DNA of 61,487 bases from Ectothiorhodospiraceae bacterium (lineage in GTDB: Bacteria; Pseudomonadota; Gammaproteobacteria; Nitrococcales; Aquisalimonadaceae): NCBI GenBank assembly GCA_020831845.1, contig JAFIFV010000114.1, positions 1 to 61,487 of the forward strand, given 5' to 3'. The position numbers were made by a program, and so were the translations under genes. The first letter of the stretch is position 1, and every line of letters starts with the position of its first letter. Positions 59,169 to 61,487 of this stretch are shown piece after piece. A model generated the notes under the pieces. That model saw nothing but the letters and a program-made list of their open reading frames with translations. It was not told where the DNA came from and did not search any database.

Positions 59169-59807
59169 ATGTACGGGCCAAGCCCCTCAAACAAGCATCC
59201 AATGGAAGGTTTTCCACAGGTGTGTTTCATCAAGAATACGGTGAGCAACCCCAACATCATCGTCGGCGACTACACGTACTATGACGACCCGGAGGATTCG
59301 GAGAACTTCGAGCGCAACGTCCTCTATCACTACCCGTTCATCGGCGACAAGCTGATCATCGGAAAATTCTGCGCAATCGCCCGTGGTGCCAAGTTCATCA
59401 TGAACGGAGCCAATCACAAGCTCTCTGGTATCTCGACCTATCCCTTCCAGATATTTCGCAATGGGTGGGAGAAGGTGATGCCCGCTCTGGACGAGTTTCC
59501 CTACAAGGGGGACACGGTTGTCGGGAATGACGTCTGGATCGGCTATGACGCGCTGATCATGCCGGGGGTGAATATTGGTAACGGCGCGATCATTTCCTCG
59601 CGCGCGGTTGTGACCAGCGGTGTTCCCGCCTACACCGTTGTCGGCGGCAATCCGGCCAGGCCCATCAAGCAGCGGTTCCCGCCGGAGGCGATCGAGATGC
59701 TGGAGGCGATTGCCTGGTGGAACTGGCCTGTTGAGAAGATAAGCCGCCATCTGCCGGTGATCGTGTCGGGAGATATCGAGGCGCTGCGGGCTTGCGGGGA
59801 GACTTGA
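59169..59807 (+). CDS. CatB/Vat-type xenobiotic acyltransferase (left-handed beta-helix)
   Basis: The 212-residue product matches hexapeptide-repeat acetyltransferases of the Vat/CatB group, which acetylate streptogramin A or chloramphenicol. It shows repeats IGDKLIIGKFCAIARGAKFI and VGNDVWIGYDALIMPGVNIG, with the catalytic His in NGANHKLSGI. A ribosome site (GAGGGAGGAC) precedes ATG 59169. Substrate is not established; many chromosomal members are not proven resistance genes. Its neighbours are GrpB and VOC proteins. Confidence 0.87.
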   Translation: MYGPSPSNKHPMEGFPQVCFIKNTVSNPNIIVGDYTYYDDPEDSENFERNVLYHYPFIGDKLIIGKFCAIARGAKFIMNGANHKLSGISTYPFQIFRNGWEKVMPALDEFPYKGDTVVGNDVWIGYDALIMPGVNIGNGAIISSRAVVTSGVPAYTVVGGNPARPIKQRFPPEAIEMLEAIAWWNWPVEKISRHLPVIVSGDIEALRACGET

Positions 59808-59871
59808 TCACCAATCCACAGCTGGCACGCCAACGCGCGGCCGGGCTTCAACATCGAAAAGATGGTGAGTC

Positions 59872-60411
59872 ATGGACGAAGAGGAATCACTTGGTCGAGC
59901 AATCCGGGAAGAGGTGGCAATTTTCCCGTATGACCGGGGCTGGCCTTACTTGTTCGAAGAGGAGCGGGACCGCCTTCTTTGCCTGTTTCCTGGTTATTTC
60001 CTGGCAATAGAGCATGTTGGCAGCACCGCAGTGCCAGGTCTTTCAGCCAAGCCTGTCATCGATATGCTGGCAGGAGTAGAGTCAATATCGCGTGCCGACG
60101 AATTGATGGAGCCGTTGTGCCAGGCCAGATATGCGACATCAATGGAGTTCAATGCCTCGTTGGTTGAACGGCGCTGGCTTATGCGCTGGTCCAAGGGGCG
60201 TCGGACACATCATCTGCACCTTGTGGTTCATGGTAGCGAGGAGTGGGAACGGCGCCTGGCGTTTCGGGACATGCTCCGTGCCGATGCTGAACTGGCAAAC
60301 CGGTATGCGCAGAACAAGCTGGCGTGGGCGGCGGAATTCCGCTCGGACAGAGAAGCCTATACCGCAGCCAAGGGGCATTTCATTCAGGAGGCGCTGGGGC
60401 GCGCAGGATAA
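59872..60411 (+). CDS. GrpB family nucleotidyltransferase-fold protein
   Basis: The 179-residue product has HVGSTAVPGLSAKPVIDMLA and RRTHHLHLVVHGSEEW, the hallmarks of GrpB (UPF0157), a nucleotidyltransferase-like family of uncertain reaction. A starter segment ETPYDRGWPYLFEEE-like (IFPYDRGWPYLFEEERD) is typical. It stands alone between the acyltransferase and the AT-rich membrane gene. No regulator is obvious. Confidence 0.85.
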   Translation: MDEEESLGRAIREEVAIFPYDRGWPYLFEEERDRLLCLFPGYFLAIEHVGSTAVPGLSAKPVIDMLAGVESISRADELMEPLCQARYATSMEFNASLVERRWLMRWSKGRRTHHLHLVVHGSEEWERRLAFRDMLRADAELANRYAQNKLAWAAEFRSDREAYTAAKGHFIQEALGRAG

Positions 60412-60478
60412 CCTTGCCGACCACATTTTTTCTGGAGAATGAGTTGCTTCGGACTATGCTAAAATTGAGATTCGTAAA

Positions 60479-61096
60479 ATGAATAAACGCAAATGGTTGT
60501 TCGTGACTACACCATTTGTGTTTTTTACAATATATACATATTTTGTATCATCTTCTTTCCCGGAATATCCAGAAAATTTACGTTGGCTTGTTTCGCTTTT
60601 CTTAGGGTTTATTATATTGCTATTCATCGTGCAAAGGGTGATGGTGGATGATAACTACTTTATTCCAACTATGGTTATAGTTCTTCTCGTAAATTTTGTC
60701 GTTATATTTTCTGTTGATATTGATAATTTCGATAATATTGAAAGTATTTACCCAGTTCTCGCTCTTCTGCTGGAGCGACCCCAGTTAATCCTGTATTTTT
60801 GTTTGCTGATGATGGCTGTTGCGCCTCCGGCTTTGTGGAATGGTAGTTTTACATTCTACTTTTCTAGGCTCGATTATCCTGAAGAAAATTGGAAAGACCC
60901 TGACTTTATCCGAGCTAATAAAAGGATAAGCTACTTCTGGGTTTTTGTGTTTTTCTTGTGCTTCCTGTCCCAGCTTGTACCAATGATAATAGTGCAAATT
61001 TTTGCTCCTATTGTCATCGTTATGACTCTAGGATTATATGGCACAAAAAGGTTGATTGGTCGCTTTTTGAGTCAGATTGAAGCGAGATATGATTAG
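60479..61096 (+). CDS. AT-rich membrane protein of unknown function
   Basis: The 205-residue product has about six predicted transmembrane helices (WLFVTTPFVFFTIYTYF, WLVSLFLGFIILLFIV, VIVLLVNFVVIFSVDI and others). I recognise no family. Two sampled 60-base lines hold 18 and 16 G+C (60481 and 60661), against about 39 in a core line. This marks recent transfer from an AT-rich donor. No clear ribosome site is seen; AAATTGAGATTCGTAAA precedes the ATG. Confidence 0.65.
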   Translation: MNKRKWLFVTTPFVFFTIYTYFVSSSFPEYPENLRWLVSLFLGFIILLFIVQRVMVDDNYFIPTMVIVLLVNFVVIFSVDIDNFDNIESIYPVLALLLERPQLILYFCLLMMAVAPPALWNGSFTFYFSRLDYPEENWKDPDFIRANKRISYFWVFVFFLCFLSQLVPMIIVQIFAPIVIVMTLGLYGTKRLIGRFLSQIEARYD

Positions 61097-61166
61097 GGAG
61101 GTTAAATAGATCATGGGTTATATTTTTCAAGGTTTATCATAACAAAACCCTGGTCTAACGGTATAG

Positions 61167-61412
61167 CCAAGGCGACGGTTCCTGCACCGACGCCGCGAAG
61201 GCCTCTCGACGATAGCGGTGCAGGCCGCGCTCTCAAGGATTCGGGAGCGGGGTGGGGTGGCCGTGGAGGCGTTCCCGCTCGATTTGGACTATCGCGGCCA
61301 GCCGCCATATACCGGTTCAGTGCATCTGTACAGGCGGCTTGGGTTTCAACCCGTTACGCACCTGGGGAAGAACGTCCTCCTGATGCGCCGGCTGACCCTC
61401 CCGGACGAATGA
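61167..61412 (+). pseudogene. GNAT acetyltransferase remnant, N-terminal part missing
   Basis: The frame reads RREGLSTIAVQAALSRIRER (motif A-like Arg-Arg-x-Gly) and then GSVHLYRRLGFQPVTHLGKN and LLMRRL, the C-terminal half of a GNAT protein. It opens after a stop at 61164, so at least half the domain is missing. The AT-rich gene lies immediately upstream, suggesting that transferred DNA replaced the start. No separate ribosome site was found. Confidence 0.6.
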
Positions 61413-61452
61413 TGGTGGGGTTGACGGCCTGGCAGAGTTCCCTGGTCCGTAA

Positions 61453-61487
61453 GGAAGCGCTGAAGTATTCACGCTGCCGCGTTACGG
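61453..61487 (+). mobile_element. left end of a second MITE copy, cut by the window edge
   Basis: GTAA (61449-61452) is followed by GGAAGCGCTGAAGTATTCAC and GCTGCCGCGTTACGG. 34 of 35 bases match the left end of the 56.4-kb element. The rest lies beyond the window. Confidence 0.8.

Noticed and set aside
54924..60411. An active integron cassette array
   Set aside because: Only one attC-like hairpin was found, its core GTT is lost, no integrase gene is visible, and other gene junctions lack the sequence. Kept only as a low-confidence relic.

Overview
The window is chromosomal DNA from a GC-rich gammaproteobacterium (a sampled core line at 23281-23340 holds 39 G+C of 60). The order nnr-tsaE-amiC-mutL-miaA-hfq-hflX-hflK-hflC, the hisZ-purA pair, rnr-rlmB, rpsF-priB-rpsR-rplI-dnaB and tig-clpP-clpX-lon-hupB-ppiD is conserved in gammaproteobacteria. 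Stringing these blocks together in this way recalls Ectothiorhodospiraceae-type purple sulfur and halophilic relatives. That placement is inference from gene order, not from a search.

Layout. 1-2.0 kb (minus strand): a HemD-like gene and queG. 2.1-12.7 kb (plus): metabolite repair and t6A synthesis (nnr, tsaE), cell-wall amidase, mismatch repair (mutL), tRNA modification (miaA), Hfq, HflX and the HflKC regulators of FtsH. 12.9-19.1 kb: a DUF2065 peptide, hisZ, purA, a tRNA-Leu, rnr and rlmB. 19.2-27.1 kb: the S6 ribosomal protein operon, dnaB, alr, radA, a PilZ protein and folD. 27.2-34.9 kb: five tRNA genes, the Tig-ClpP-ClpX-Lon protein-quality block, HU, then tRNA-Val and tRNA-Asp. 35.1-45.4 kb: ppiD, fabI, a yejABEF-type peptide importer and der. 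45.4-47.9 kb: a cyanide-insensitive-type cytochrome bd operon under a perfect FNR/Anr box.

From about 48 kb the character changes to accessory DNA: two pirins, a YcaC-like hydrolase, two LysR regulators, a cation diffusion facilitator with altered metal ligands, a TehB-like methyltransferase, a NYN/OST-HTH protein, two VOC proteins, a MerR regulator facing a DUF2938 membrane protein, a CatB/Vat-like acetyltransferase, a GrpB protein, a very AT-rich membrane protein and a GNAT remnant.

The least expected signal is a short mobile element. A 300-bp non-coding unit with near-perfect terminal inverted repeats lies at 56397-56696 between TTAA copies. A second copy starts at the right edge of the window. 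A collapsed remnant between CTAG copies sits at 51.8 kb, and weaker traces lie in the queG-nnr and yejB-yejE gaps. GG-starting ends and 4-bp YTAR-type flanks fit a MITE mobilised by an IS5-group transposase that is not in the window. A decayed attC-like hairpin at 55.5 kb, a MerR-type 19-bp-spacer promoter with a perfect dyad, and a long structured leader before hupB are the other regulatory or mobile signals worth checking. I did not find a clear new multi-gene defence or metabolic system.
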